DNA of 64,000 nucleotides from Halogranum amylolyticum (lineage in GTDB: Archaea; Halobacteriota; Halobacteria; Halobacteriales; Haloferacaceae): positions 1 through 64,000 of the forward strand of contig NZ_FODV01000008.1 in the NCBI RefSeq assembly GCF_900110465.1, written 5' to 3'. A program made the translations under genes and the position numbers. Positions 1 through 8,084 of this stretch are shown here, one piece after another. The notes below the pieces were generated by a model, which made no database searches, had not been told where the DNA came from, and saw nothing but the letters and a program-made list of their open reading frames with translations. The stretch's first letter is position 1. Each line of letters begins with the position of its first letter.

Positions 1-89
1 TCGAACTCACGCGCCTCGACGACTGTCTTCGTCTCGCTCTCACTTTCGGCTGATACCGCGAACCGTTCGATGTGGTCTGCCTCGCTCAT
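1..89 (-). CDS. Partial gene, possible OsmC-family protein (N-terminus only)
   Basis: Only the first 29 codons lie in the window and the rest runs off the left edge. The start is an ATG on the minus strand, and the residues begin MSEADHIERF and continue through a Ser/Glu-rich stretch to a TKTVVEAREF segment. Haloarchaeal OsmC-like proteins often begin with a similar 'TKTVVE.RDF' strand, which is the only basis for the family suggestion. Nothing catalytic is visible. It could be any small haloarchaeal protein with a beta-strand start. Confidence 0.35.
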   Translation of the reverse strand, partial: MSEADHIERFAVSAESESETKTVVEAREF

Positions 90-559
90 TGAGTCGTTCG
101 ATGGGACGCCAGCTCATCAAACGAGCGACTGTGGACAGATGCGCTGCCGTCGGTGACGCTCGTTCGTCACCTACTTACGGTCGAGAACGACTCGAGACCC
201 TGAATTACCGCAAATAGGGGGGTCGAGCGGAAGTCGCCCACTACGGCAAGTATTGGAACCGACACAGCTGATGCTCGCAGGTATCATTTCAGGTGCTAAC
301 CTGTGTCGAAGCGTTCCGAGTGATGCGATCTGATAGCGGTTACCTCTGCGCTGGCCATCCTCGTTCTGCCTCACGACCTACCAAAAATTCTGATACTTTG
401 ATATGAAACGGGCCTCAGTGATGGACCGCTGTCTCGAACGACCATTCGTCTCGTCCGGACAGGTAACCTGCTGAATATGCGCTGTGAGTTCAGCACGACC
501 AATCTATCGGGTTTAGGAAAGTACGTCATTCGATGTATGGGAACTTCTGCTAATCCCTA
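90..559. other. Intergenic stretch, no supported gene
   Basis: About 470 bp between the partial gene on the left and the end of the NucS-like gene. Short open frames exist on both strands, but none has a haloarchaeal-like acidic composition or a promoter. GC falls towards the right-hand part, where the accessory region begins. No tRNA, long repeat or clear terminator was seen. Confidence 0.5.
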
Positions 560-2020
560 TCAGACTAATGCTACCGACTTCAATTCGATTGGACCTTCGG
601 GGCTTAGGACCTTGTGTAGTGACGTCTCCTCGTCCCTCTCTTCGAGTTCAAAATGGGGAACCACAATGAAGGCACGTACTCGGTCCTCGCCGCCGTACTG
701 GTTGATGAGTTCTCGGACGCGATTTATCGTCGATTCAGGGCGTTGTTCGATGCTTGCCCAACGGTTGAGTTCTATCAAGACGAGATTCCCGTCTGTATCT
801 TTTGCCACGAGATCCGGAACGACTGTATCACCCGGCGCATCCGGGTTCGCGTCCACAATCTCTAAACCTTTCTCTAACTGACCCGAGTTTTCGATAACCG
901 CTTCTCGAAATTCTCTCGTTGTGAATGCACACTGTCGTTGCATTGTGCTCAACAAGCTTGGTTTAGTCTCGGCGATCGCTCTGAGTTCCGTGCTGCAAAG
1001 TCGAGTGTCGCCCTCGGTGAGTTTTCTCGAACCTTGTTTGACAGCCTTCGTCCGGTCGTCGACAGCGACATCTACTGTTACGTGTCCAACCACATCGTCT
1101 GGGTGTTCTTGCTCGTACGTTCGAACCAGGGCGTCCTCGATCAGATCTTCTGCTGAGGTATCCAGGACTTCGCTAACGCGAAGATAGAACGCCAGTGCAG
1201 AGACAACGTCATCGCGTAAGTCCTGCTCAAAGTTTGATTGCCCAAGATCCATCTGAATCTGGCTATCAAGCTCAGAGAGCTCTGACCACACATGAGTTCT
1301 AGACCGTTTGACTGTCTGCAATGAGGAGGTCAGATCATCAATGAGTTCAGGCGGGACTGACTCGCTTCTCCGAGTTTGATAATTGATTTCATCAACAACC
1401 TCTTTCAATTCCTCTCTGTCTGAGGACGTCTGTTGATGTAACCCTTCAAGCTCATCAATCACGTTCGCAATGCGATTCTGGTATTTGGAATCAAATTGGT
1501 CAGATTCAGCTAATTGTTCGAGATTACTCTGTGCCTGTTCGAGGTTCTCTAACCACTCTCCATACACGTCGAGAATCTCTACTGCGCTCTGTTGGATCGA
1601 TTCAAGCTGGTTTTGATGTTGCTCATGTGATTCCTGTTGAAAGTCGTACCAATCATCACTCTGATTGGCTTCCTCGAACTGGCTGGTCTGGCGAAAATCG
1701 TCCGAATAATTCTCTGCTAACATCTCCAGTTCGTCCACTTGATTTCGCAGACTCCGTTTCGATCCATATCCGCTGAGGAGTGATCGAATATCCTCGACTG
1801 CGTTATTAAGTTCGTTGAGGTGACTGACGTCTGGTCCGAATACTTGCTTGATGTCTCGGAGTTCCATATGCTCGAATAGCATCCCGAGATCAATCGTGCC
1901 GTTCTGGGTGCGCTCACGGATTCGTTGTCGGTACTGTCGTGAGTGCTCGCTGTCTTCGCTCGCTTCGCGTAACTTCTCGCGCTGCTTCTTGGTAAGGAGC
2001 GCGTTGGGCCGATCAGTCAT
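560..2020 (-). CDS. Coiled-coil protein with NucS/DUF91-like C-terminal nuclease domain
   Basis: The 486-residue protein has three parts. Residues 1-65 are a charged helical segment (HSRQYRQRIRERT, then a FEHMELRDIKQVFG stretch) of a type common in haloarchaeal accessory proteins. Residues 70-270 are rich in Gln, Glu and Leu and predicted coiled coil. Residues 350-486 resemble the C-terminal domain of NucS (DUF91), a restriction-like fold that cuts mismatched or branched DNA. The fold's D-x13-E-x-K motif is seen as D403 and E417, but the lysine position is N419. The domain may therefore be inactive or altered. GC is lower than in neighbouring genes, suggesting transfer. It could belong to a defence or repair system; the role is inferred. 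The start is supported by a TATA box 37-46 bp upstream. Confidence 0.75.
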   Translation of the reverse strand: MTDRPNALLTKKQREKLREASEDSEHSRQYRQRIRERTQNGTIDLGMLFEHMELRDIKQVFGPDVSHLNELNNAVEDIRSLLSGYGSKRSLRNQVDELEMLAENYSDDFRQTSQFEEANQSDDWYDFQQESHEQHQNQLESIQQSAVEILDVYGEWLENLEQAQSNLEQLAESDQFDSKYQNRIANVIDELEGLHQQTSSDREELKEVVDEINYQTRRSESVPPELIDDLTSSLQTVKRSRTHVWSELSELDSQIQMDLGQSNFEQDLRDDVVSALAFYLRVSEVLDTSAEDLIEDALVRTYEQEHPDDVVGHVTVDVAVDDRTKAVKQGSRKLTEGDTRLCSTELRAIAETKPSLLSTMQRQCAFTTREFREAVIENSGQLEKGLEIVDANPDAPGDTVVPDLVAKDTDGNLVLIELNRWASIEQRPESTINRVRELINQYGGEDRVRAFIVVPHFELEERDEETSLHKVLSPEGPIELKSVALV

Positions 2021-2056
2021 ATTGTGAAGTCCGGTTGCGTTCTACATAATCCTAAT

Positions 2057-2066
2057 GTATATAAAC
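2057..2066 (-). promoter_or_regulatory. TATA box of the NucS-like gene
   Basis: On the minus strand this reads GTTTATATAC, a strong archaeal TATA element. It would place the transcript start about 10-15 nt before the ATG at 2020. Confidence 0.55.
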
Positions 2067-2229
2067 CCGTAACAACTGCATTTGTCGAATTGAATCGTAA
2101 CATAACATATTACGTCTCTCGCTGATTATTTATAGTATGAGTGTGTAACGTATCAATGTCGCTGTCCATACAGCATCGCGTCAAGCTAACCACGGCCTGA
2201 TCGGAGCCTATCCGAGTCACCATAGTCCG

Positions 2230-2412
2230 ATGGCTACCCACGAACCCAACTCCCATCGCAAACTCGCAGAACACGTCCACGAACGCCACAGCCCACATGG
2301 GGAAGTCCTGGAGACGTTTGCGGATCTCAATAACGAGCCCAGTGTCCCCCTACACTCCACGCTAGCACTCCTTGCCGCCCGTCGATCGACCGTGGAGGGA
2401 TCCCACGTATGA
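2230..2412 (+). CDS. Small hypothetical protein, first of an overlapping pair
   Basis: A 60-residue protein starting MATHEPNSHR, rich in His and Glu, with a short C-terminal helix of small residues (LALLAARRS). No family is recognised. It ends in an ATGA overlap with the next small gene, which implies translational coupling. The pair sits tail-to-tail with the adjacent integrase gene. Small paired genes beside an integrase are common in haloarchaeal integrated elements. The role is unknown; possibilities include an element-borne regulator or an antitoxin-like protein, but no motif shows this. Confidence 0.55.
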   Translation: MATHEPNSHRKLAEHVHERHSPHGEVLETFADLNNEPSVPLHSTLALLAARRSTVEGSHV

Positions 2413-2603
2413 AACAAGAGATCAATCCCAGCGAATACATCGAAGAGAACCGCACAAAGATTCTGGCTGTTATCCGCGGGAGCGACGATCCGTTTGCACG
2501 AGCGTGTGCGTGGGCGTTGCTGGATCGACATACGCCAGATAACGACTACGAAACACTGCGGGATGAGCTTGAATTAGTATCCGAACAGAGGGCTGATTCG
2601 TAA
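2409..2603 (+). CDS. Small acidic hypothetical protein, second of the pair
   Basis: A 64-residue acidic helical protein starting MKQEINPSEY. It contains IEENRTKILAVIRGSDDPFA and a Trp-containing helix (ACAWALLDRH). Its start overlaps the stop of the previous gene by 4 bp, and its own stop lies 2 bp from the stop of the opposing integrase gene. The compact arrangement suggests the pair and the integrase belong to one element. The composition is typical of a real haloarchaeal protein. No function is recognised. Confidence 0.6.
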   Translation: MKQEINPSEYIEENRTKILAVIRGSDDPFARACAWALLDRHTPDNDYETLRDELELVSEQRADS

Positions 2604-2605
2604 TG

Positions 2606-3913
2606 CTACTTGACTGCCGGCAGGAGATCGGCGTCGAGTTCGTCGGCGATGTCGACCGCCTGTTCGAAGAACTCGTCATCGTCGAGCAGCATCTGCGTGA
2701 CCGCCTTCCGCGTGAGTACCTCCTCGAGGAACTCGTCGTCTTGTTGGAAGAGCTGCAGGGCCATGTCTGTGACCGTCGATTCGGCCTCAGCGAGATCTTC
2801 GTACGTATCGTGATCGAGCGCCTGGTTACACCACATACAGATCTCCTTGTCGCGCGGCGTCTGCTGGCGACACCGCGGACACGAAACAGGGGTGTAGTCC
2901 TGTGGATCTTCGGTTTCGACGTCTTGCCCATGCATCGAAGCGTACTCGCGGGCGCGGTCTTCACCGTACATCGCGACGTAGTGGGAGATGGCGTCACTCC
3001 CGCGCTTGCGCCCCTGTCGGTCCTCGATGAACGACTCGTTCTTCCCGAGTTTGGCGAGCCACGTCGCGTTCGACTTCCGGAAGTTCTTCGGCGTGACCGG
3101 CTTGTCGAGGTCGATACGGTCGGCAGCGCGTTTGAAGTAGCGCTGGAAGGTCGTGTAGCTCATGCGCTCGCCGTCCGACTTCACCCAGAGGTAGGCGTTA
3201 TCGTCACCAGGACATGGATGATGATCGCCCAACCAGCGGTTCAGGTAGGGCAACGAGAGAATCATCGTCACAGAGCGCTGGCCGGTCTTGCCATCGACTT
3301 CGATCTCGACGCCGTAGTCAGTGTCTTTGACGTCGCCAACCGTCATCTCGTAGAGTTCACAGTGCGGCCGGAAGCCACCCTCAAACTGGACGGCGAACAG
3401 CGCTTTGTTGCGCACCCGACCGGTTCCCTCGTTGATGAGCGGGAGGACGTCGTCCTCCCAGTCGAGCATATCCGCTCGCGACGGCGTCGGGTTGTAGTTC
3501 CGCGGCGTGTTCGCGGACATCCAGCTGATGGATTCCGGTGGGTCGCCGTGTTTTCCCCGGCGGAGGGCATGCTTGCCCATCGCGCGAATGGCGAGCCGAT
3601 AGTCGCACTTGGTGCGGGGATTGTCGTATTCCAGATTGATCCAGCGGACGAGGTCCTCTGCCGCGTCGCGATCCTCGAGCGCCTCAGTCAGTCCGCCGAC
3701 CTGCTCGGCGACGCGGACGAGGTGACGCAGGAGTTTCTCGTGGCGGTTGTCGCTGTAGTCGTGCAGGTCGAACTGGTCGGAGACGGTGAGCAACGTGGCA
3801 GCGTCGTCGTCGCTGATGGTGTCGTCCTCATAGCGTGTCTCATCGTAGAAGTTGGCGGCCCCGCCGGCCCGGACGCGCTCCTTCAGGACGCGGATTCGTT
3901 CACGCTTGGGCAT
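2606..3913 (-). CDS. Tyrosine recombinase / site-specific integrase with C-terminal zinc ribbon
   Basis: The 435-residue protein is a phage-type integrase. The SAM-like DNA-binding region covers residues ~50-130. In the catalytic domain, R182 lies in the box I context GGFRPHCELYEM, K209 is the beta-strand lysine, R279 lies in the box II context NFRKSNATWL, and Y312 is in ISHYVAMYG, the nucleophile. Box II lacks the usual His-x-x-Arg-His pattern, which is common in haloarchaeal members. A four-cysteine zinc ribbon (C345, C348, C359, C362) follows, then an acidic helical tail rich in Asp, Glu and Leu. The role is integration or excision of the host element. A transposase is excluded by the motif order. 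Confidence 0.88.
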   Translation of the reverse strand: MPKRERIRVLKERVRAGGAANFYDETRYEDDTISDDDAATLLTVSDQFDLHDYSDNRHEKLLRHLVRVAEQVGGLTEALEDRDAAEDLVRWINLEYDNPRTKCDYRLAIRAMGKHALRRGKHGDPPESISWMSANTPRNYNPTPSRADMLDWEDDVLPLINEGTGRVRNKALFAVQFEGGFRPHCELYEMTVGDVKDTDYGVEIEVDGKTGQRSVTMILSLPYLNRWLGDHHPCPGDDNAYLWVKSDGERMSYTTFQRYFKRAADRIDLDKPVTPKNFRKSNATWLAKLGKNESFIEDRQGRKRGSDAISHYVAMYGEDRAREYASMHGQDVETEDPQDYTPVSCPRCRQQTPRDKEICMWCNQALDHDTYEDLAEAESTVTDMALQLFQQDDEFLEEVLTRKAVTQMLLDDDEFFEQAVDIADELDADLLPAVK

Positions 3914-3954
3914 AACGTATACAACCCCACGGACGAGAAGGATTTAACCATGTG

Positions 3955-3976
3955 GCTAGAATCCCGGCCTAGGCTC
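3955..3976. other. Candidate attachment-site remnant beside integrase
   Basis: Just upstream of the integrase start is a sequence with the 8-bp palindrome GCCTAGGC preceded by TAGAATCCCG. It weakly resembles a tRNA T-loop and acceptor 3' end (TTCGAATCCC). Haloarchaeal integrases commonly use tRNA 3' ends as att sites. No cloverleaf can be folded around it and no second copy was noticed, so this is a weak suggestion. Confidence 0.2.
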
Positions 3977-4066
3977 TTCATCTCGTCTCTTCTCTCGAGA
4001 ACCTGAATCCGAAGAGACGTCTCCTCTTCTGTCGTCACCCGACGTCCACAGTTCCGTCCCGCAGTG

Positions 4067-4462
4067 CTACGGGATCCGAGTTCCCCCCGTTCGGACCGTG
4101 AGATTCTCGATCAGCGTCGAGTTGACGCTGTTGCTCGCGACAAGCGTGACGTTCTGCCCGGCAGGAACGGCGAAGACGACCGTCGACTGTCCGGGGTCGA
4201 CGGTCGTCGACTGGAACGTCCGTCCGTCCTCGCGGACGACGGTGATGGTGGTGACGTTCGACGCCTCGGGAGTTGACCGGAGCGTCGCCTCCACCCGGAC
4301 CCCCGAAGCGGCCCACGACTCGGTAGGCGAGAGACGTTCGAAGACGGTCGAGTTGTCGACGTCGGCGGTGACCGTCGGGCCGACCGTGAGACAGCCACCG
4401 AGTGAGACTGCACAGACGACGACGAGCGCCATCGCCAGCCGTCTGCCGAGAGAGCGTTCCAT
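4067..4462 (-). CDS. Small predicted lipoprotein
   Basis: A 131-residue exported protein. Residues 1-24 form a lipoprotein signal: a basic start (MERSLGRRL), a hydrophobic stretch and a lipobox LGGC with the cysteine at 24. The mature part is Thr/Val/Ser-rich and predicted all-beta, with strands such as TTITVVRED and STVVFAVPAGQNVTL, resembling a small Ig-like or BsuPI-like domain. It should be anchored on the outer face of the membrane. No catalytic motif is seen. It stands alone between the integrase and the divergent DUF4177 gene. Function unknown. Confidence 0.72.
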   Translation of the reverse strand: MERSLGRRLAMALVVVCAVSLGGCLTVGPTVTADVDNSTVFERLSPTESWAASGVRVEATLRSTPEASNVTTITVVREDGRTFQSTTVDPGQSTVVFAVPAGQNVTLVASNSVNSTLIENLTVRTGGTRIP

Positions 4463-4535
4463 GGAGACTCCACGCGGGCGTCGCGAAAAACGGTTCTGGC
4501 GTCGCGAGCGACGACGCGCTGTCGGTCGGCAACGT

Positions 4536-4545
4536 CTCTTAAGTG
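4536..4545 (+). promoter_or_regulatory. TATA-like box for the DUF4177 gene
   Basis: CTCTTAAGTG is centred about 28 bp before the ATG at 4568. This favours that ATG over the upstream in-frame ATG at 4550 and suggests a leaderless transcript. Confidence 0.45.
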
Positions 4546-4567
4546 TGAGATGGCCGATAGTGTGGAC

Positions 4568-4765
4568 ATGTCACTCGAAGACCGACCGACGTGGGAGTAC
4601 AAGACGATCGAACCGCCGAAGGGGTTGACCAAGCGGGAGGTCGTCGACCCGACCGACGAGCTCAACCGACTCGGAGCCGAGGGGTGGGAACTCGTCGGAC
4701 CGCTCGACTACGACAAAGGTGGGACGAAGTTGTTGATCTTGAAACGCCGGGTCGCCGATGAGTGA
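4568..4765 (+). CDS. DUF4177 domain protein
   Basis: A 65-residue protein starting MSLEDRPTWEYKT. DUF4177 proteins are small alpha/beta proteins with a conserved WEYK...LN..G.EGWELV pattern. Here it appears as WEYKTIEPP, then LNRLGAEGWELVGPL, then a final strand TKLLILKR. No enzymatic role is known for the family. The start at the second in-frame ATG is chosen from the TATA-like box 28 bp upstream. The stop overlaps the start of the following membrane-protein gene by 8 bp, so the two are co-transcribed and may work together at the membrane. Confidence 0.78.
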   Translation: MSLEDRPTWEYKTIEPPKGLTKREVVDPTDELNRLGAEGWELVGPLDYDKGGTKLLILKRRVADE

Positions 4766-5771
4766 CCGAACGGAGAACATCGACCTCTCCGCACCCAGTC
4801 GACTCCGTGAGCGGACGGAAGTGAACGAGACGCTGTTCTGGCTCCTCCTGAGCGTCGACCGCCGGGTCATCGTCACGGGGTTAGCAGTCGTCGTGTTCGG
4901 GACGTTCATGCTGTTCGGGATCCTCAAGCCGACGCTCCTGCGGACGGCGATGGAGACGAGCGACATGGTCGAGACCGTGTTCTCCGGGTTGGTCGGCGCG
5001 ATCATCACGAGTACGACGCTCGTGGTGTCGATCAACCAGCTCGTGCTCTCTCAGGAGATCGGGTCGCTCGGCACCCAACGAAGTCGGATGGATACGACGA
5101 TGGACTTCTACCAGAACACCGACGAGTTGCTGGGAACGACCACACCGTCCGAACCGGCCGCGCTGCTGTGGAAGCTCATCGAGCGGACCGAAGAGCGGGC
5201 AGTCGACCTTCGTGACGCAGTCTCGGAGAACAGCAACGAGACCCTTCGCGACCAGGTCGACGAGTACGTCGAGGACCTGCGCGACAACGCCGAGACGGTG
5301 TACGGTGAGCTGGAAGACGCCGACTTCGGCACGTTCACCGTCGTCTCGCCGGGGTTAGACTTCAACTACGCGAAGAAGATGAACGATATTCGGCAGCTCG
5401 GTGAACAGTACGACGACGATCTCGATCGCGAGGAACGAAGAGCGTTCAGGGAGATGCTCGAGGCGGTGACGATGTTCGGTCCCGTCCGCGAGTACATCAA
5501 AGTGCTGTACATCCAGTGGGCGCTGGTCAAACTCTCCCGAGGGATTCTGTACACGTCAGTGCCCGCACTGGTCGTCGCCGGTGGCGTGGTCGTCTTCGTC
5601 GACGCGAGTACGTTCACCGGAACCGTCCTCGGTCTCGAGACGATGCTGTGGGTGGTCAGTGCCGCCTTCGTCGTCTCGATCACGCCCTTCTTGGTGTTCA
5701 TCGCCTACGTGCTCCGACTCGCGACGCTCGCGAAGCAGACACTCACGGTCGGACCGCTCATCCTCAGCTGA
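4758..5771 (+). CDS. Four-TM haloarchaeal membrane protein of unknown function
   Basis: A 337-residue integral membrane protein. Two N-terminal hydrophobic segments (residues ~36-58 and ~75-97) are followed by a long charged cytoplasmic region (~105-255) rich in Glu, Asp and Arg. Two C-terminal segments follow (~268-290 and ~300-325). This 2-loop-2 topology occurs in a group of uncharacterised haloarchaeal proteins. No transport or catalytic motif is recognised. It overlaps the DUF4177 gene, implying an operon. Possible roles include a membrane scaffold or channel-like protein, but the sequence does not settle this. Confidence 0.72.
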   Translation: MSDRTENIDLSAPSRLRERTEVNETLFWLLLSVDRRVIVTGLAVVVFGTFMLFGILKPTLLRTAMETSDMVETVFSGLVGAIITSTTLVVSINQLVLSQEIGSLGTQRSRMDTTMDFYQNTDELLGTTTPSEPAALLWKLIERTEERAVDLRDAVSENSNETLRDQVDEYVEDLRDNAETVYGELEDADFGTFTVVSPGLDFNYAKKMNDIRQLGEQYDDDLDREERRAFREMLEAVTMFGPVREYIKVLYIQWALVKLSRGILYTSVPALVVAGGVVVFVDASTFTGTVLGLETMLWVVSAAFVVSITPFLVFIAYVLRLATLAKQTLTVGPLILS

Positions 5772-5998
5772 GAGGGAGTATCGTCGGAGTCTGAAAGTTT
5801 CCCCGTGGAAATCGACGATAATCCCGACGAGTCGCCTACGTCCTCTTCGATCGGATTTCTTCTCGAACCGGTCGCCTTCGACCTCCGAGAAGCAGACGGT
5901 TGGACCGAGTCGACCCGCTCGTCGGAGTCGGTCGTGAACGAAAGAGGCCCGTTAGCTCGACCCACACATACTTAGTGTATCCGACACGAGTTCGTGGC

Positions 5999-6229
5999 AT
6001 GGTCCCGTCCAAGAACGTCGGTGGTGCCGACAGAGTGCTCAGAGGCGTCCTCGGAACCTGGCTGGTCGTGGTCGCAGTCGCCGCGTATCTCGACGACAAG
6101 CGACTGACGGCCGCGACGGCGGCAGTCGCCGGCGCAGGACTGCTCCAGAACGCAGCGACGGGGTTCTGCGGCGGGAACGCGCTGTTCGGTATCGACACCA
6201 CGAGCGACGACTCCTGTTCGCTCGACTGA
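5999..6229 (+). CDS. DUF2892 (YgaP-like) small membrane protein
   Basis: A 76-residue protein starting MVPSKNVGGADRVLRG. The pattern of an N-terminal N-V-G..DR..R, two hydrophobic helices and a C-terminal CGGNALFGIDT matches the DUF2892 membrane domain, seen alone or fused to rhodanese in other organisms. The ATG at 5999 is chosen because this is the usual family start; the upstream extension is Arg/His-rich and unconserved in appearance. The C-terminal Cys pair (GFCGG and DSCS) may be redox-active or metal-binding, but that is inference. Monocistronic. Confidence 0.75.
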   Translation: MVPSKNVGGADRVLRGVLGTWLVVVAVAAYLDDKRLTAATAAVAGAGLLQNAATGFCGGNALFGIDTTSDDSCSLD

Positions 6230-6567
6230 GTGGTCGCCGGCGACCCATCCGATGCCATTTTTCCCGGGTCGCGACCCGACCACCGAGACGTCCATCGACG
6301 AGATGTCGAACGGCGACCGTCCGAGTCGGCGGGTCGAGGAACCGAGCGTCGACCACCATCGACGGACGGCGTCGATCTCTCTCAATCGAGAGCGTGGCCC
6401 GTGCCGAGATCGGCCACGTGAGTCCGCTACGGCGGCGATCGACGGCGTCGGGAGTGAGAGATGCTAGCCAGTAGATATAACGAACGACTACGATAACGGT
6501 AGTTTATTTCAAAATAACCGACGCCTTTGTAAATATTCATCCAGAAACGAGTAACGACAGATAACCT
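6230..6567. promoter_or_regulatory. Intergenic region with the sugar-porter promoter
   Basis: A gap of about 340 bp. The last 100 bp are distinctly AT-rich and include AGTTTATTTC (6501-6510) and TAAATATT (6530-6537). The latter is centred about 34 bp before the ATG at 6568 and is the likelier TATA box. The GC-rich left part shows no supported gene or RNA. Confidence 0.4.
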
Positions 6568-8031
6568 ATGTCAAACGAACATACGAGCCAGCCCGCGAGC
6601 GGGGCGAGCGACACGTTCATTTACGTGGCTGCCGCGCTGGCGGCGCTGAACGGACTCCTGTTCGGTTTCGATACGGGAGTCATCTCCGGAGCGTTCCTGT
6701 ACATCCAAGAGACGTTCACGATGTCGTCGTTCGTCGAGAGCGTCGTCGTCAGCGGCGCACTCGTCGGCGCCGTCTTCGGCGCGGCTGTCGGCGGGCGCCT
6801 CGCAGACCGAATCGGGCGACGACGACTCATCCTGGTGGGGGCAGCGGTGTTCTTCGTCGGGTCGTTCATCATGGCCGTCGCACCGACCGTCGAGATACTC
6901 ATCGTCGGACGTATCATCGACGGCGTCGCCATCGGTTTCGCGTCGATGGTCGGCCCGCTGTACATCTCCGAGATCTCGCCACCGAAGATCCGGGGGTCGC
7001 TCGTCTCGCTCAACCAACTGGCGGTGACGATGGGGATTCTCGTCTCCTACTTCGTCAACTACGCGTTCGCCGACGGGCCGATTCTCGCGCTCGCCCAGGA
7101 CGTCCTCGGTGCGGCCGGGTGGCGTTGGATGCTCGGTGCCGGGATGGTACCCGCGCTGATTCTCGGCGTCGCGATGCTGTGGATGCCCGAGAGCCCGCGG
7201 TGGCTCGTCGAAAAGGGGCGCGAGCAGGAGGCTCGGAACGTCCTCTCGCGGACGCGCAGCGAACAGCAGATCGGCGACGAGATCTCTGAGATCAAGGAGA
7301 CCGCCCGCAAGCAGTCCGGAACCGGGCTGTCGGACCTCACGAAGTCGTGGCTCCGTCCGGCGCTCGTCGTCGGCGTCGGCCTCGCCGCGTTTCAGCAGGT
7401 GACCGGTATCAACACCGTCATCTACTACGCGCCGACCATCCTGGAGTCGACTGGCTTCAACAACTCCGCGTCCATCCTCGCGACGGTCGGCATCGGCGTC
7501 GTCAACGTCGGGATGACGGTCGTCGCCGTCCTCCTGATGGACCGTCTGGGTCGCCGTCCGCTGCTTCTCACCGGACTGGCCGGCATGTCGCTGACGCTGA
7601 CCGCCCTCGGCGTGGCGTTCTTCCTGCCGGGGCTCTCGGGCGTCGTCGGCTGGGCCGCCCTCGTGAGTCTGATGTTCTACGTGGCGTTCTTCGCCATCGG
7701 GCTCGGACCGGTGTTCTGGCTGATGATCTCCGAGATCTACCCGCTGAAGGTTCGCGGGACGGCGATGGGTGTCGTCACCGTCGTCAACTGGGCGGCGAAC
7801 CTGCTCGTCGCGCTGACGTTCCTCCAGCTTATCGACGTGCTGGGACAGTCCTGGACGTTCTGGCTCTACGCGGGGCTGAGCGTCGCTGCACTGGTGTTCA
7901 CCTACTATCTCGTCCCCGAGACGAAGGGCCGCTCGCTGGAGGAGATCGAGGCCGACCTCCGCGAGAGTGCGCTCGGAAGCGAGACGACCGGCGACGCGTT
8001 CGGTAGCGGGTCGTCGACCGACGACGACTGA
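6568..8031 (+). CDS. MFS sugar porter
   Basis: A 487-residue 12-TM transporter of the sugar porter family, which moves sugars or polyols, usually with protons. Family signatures are present: GRLADRIGRRRLI after TM2 (residues ~76-88), PESPRWLVEKGR after TM6 (~207-218), QQVTGINTVIYYAP in TM7 (~276-289), DRLGRRPL after TM8, and PETKGRSLEEIE at the C-terminus. The large central loop separates two 6-TM halves. Length is normal. It is monocistronic with its own AT-rich promoter. The substrate cannot be read from sequence; glucose, xylose or arabinose are typical for the family. Confidence 0.9.
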   Translation: MSNEHTSQPASGASDTFIYVAAALAALNGLLFGFDTGVISGAFLYIQETFTMSSFVESVVVSGALVGAVFGAAVGGRLADRIGRRRLILVGAAVFFVGSFIMAVAPTVEILIVGRIIDGVAIGFASMVGPLYISEISPPKIRGSLVSLNQLAVTMGILVSYFVNYAFADGPILALAQDVLGAAGWRWMLGAGMVPALILGVAMLWMPESPRWLVEKGREQEARNVLSRTRSEQQIGDEISEIKETARKQSGTGLSDLTKSWLRPALVVGVGLAAFQQVTGINTVIYYAPTILESTGFNNSASILATVGIGVVNVGMTVVAVLLMDRLGRRPLLLTGLAGMSLTLTALGVAFFLPGLSGVVGWAALVSLMFYVAFFAIGLGPVFWLMISEIYPLKVRGTAMGVVTVVNWAANLLVALTFLQLIDVLGQSWTFWLYAGLSVAALVFTYYLVPETKGRSLEEIEADLRESALGSETTGDAFGSGSSTDDD

Positions 8032-8084
8032 GACGCGAGAGCAGAGAACAGAGACGACCGAAGAGGCGGCCGCGACCGACTTTT

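Noticed and set aside
171..374. 67-codon frame on the minus strand near the left edge
   Set aside because: Arg/Ser-rich, no acidic bias and no promoter or ribosome-binding site.
3955..3990. tRNA gene beside the integrase
   Set aside because: No cloverleaf could be formed: the T-stem does not pair and no D-arm or anticodon arm is seen.
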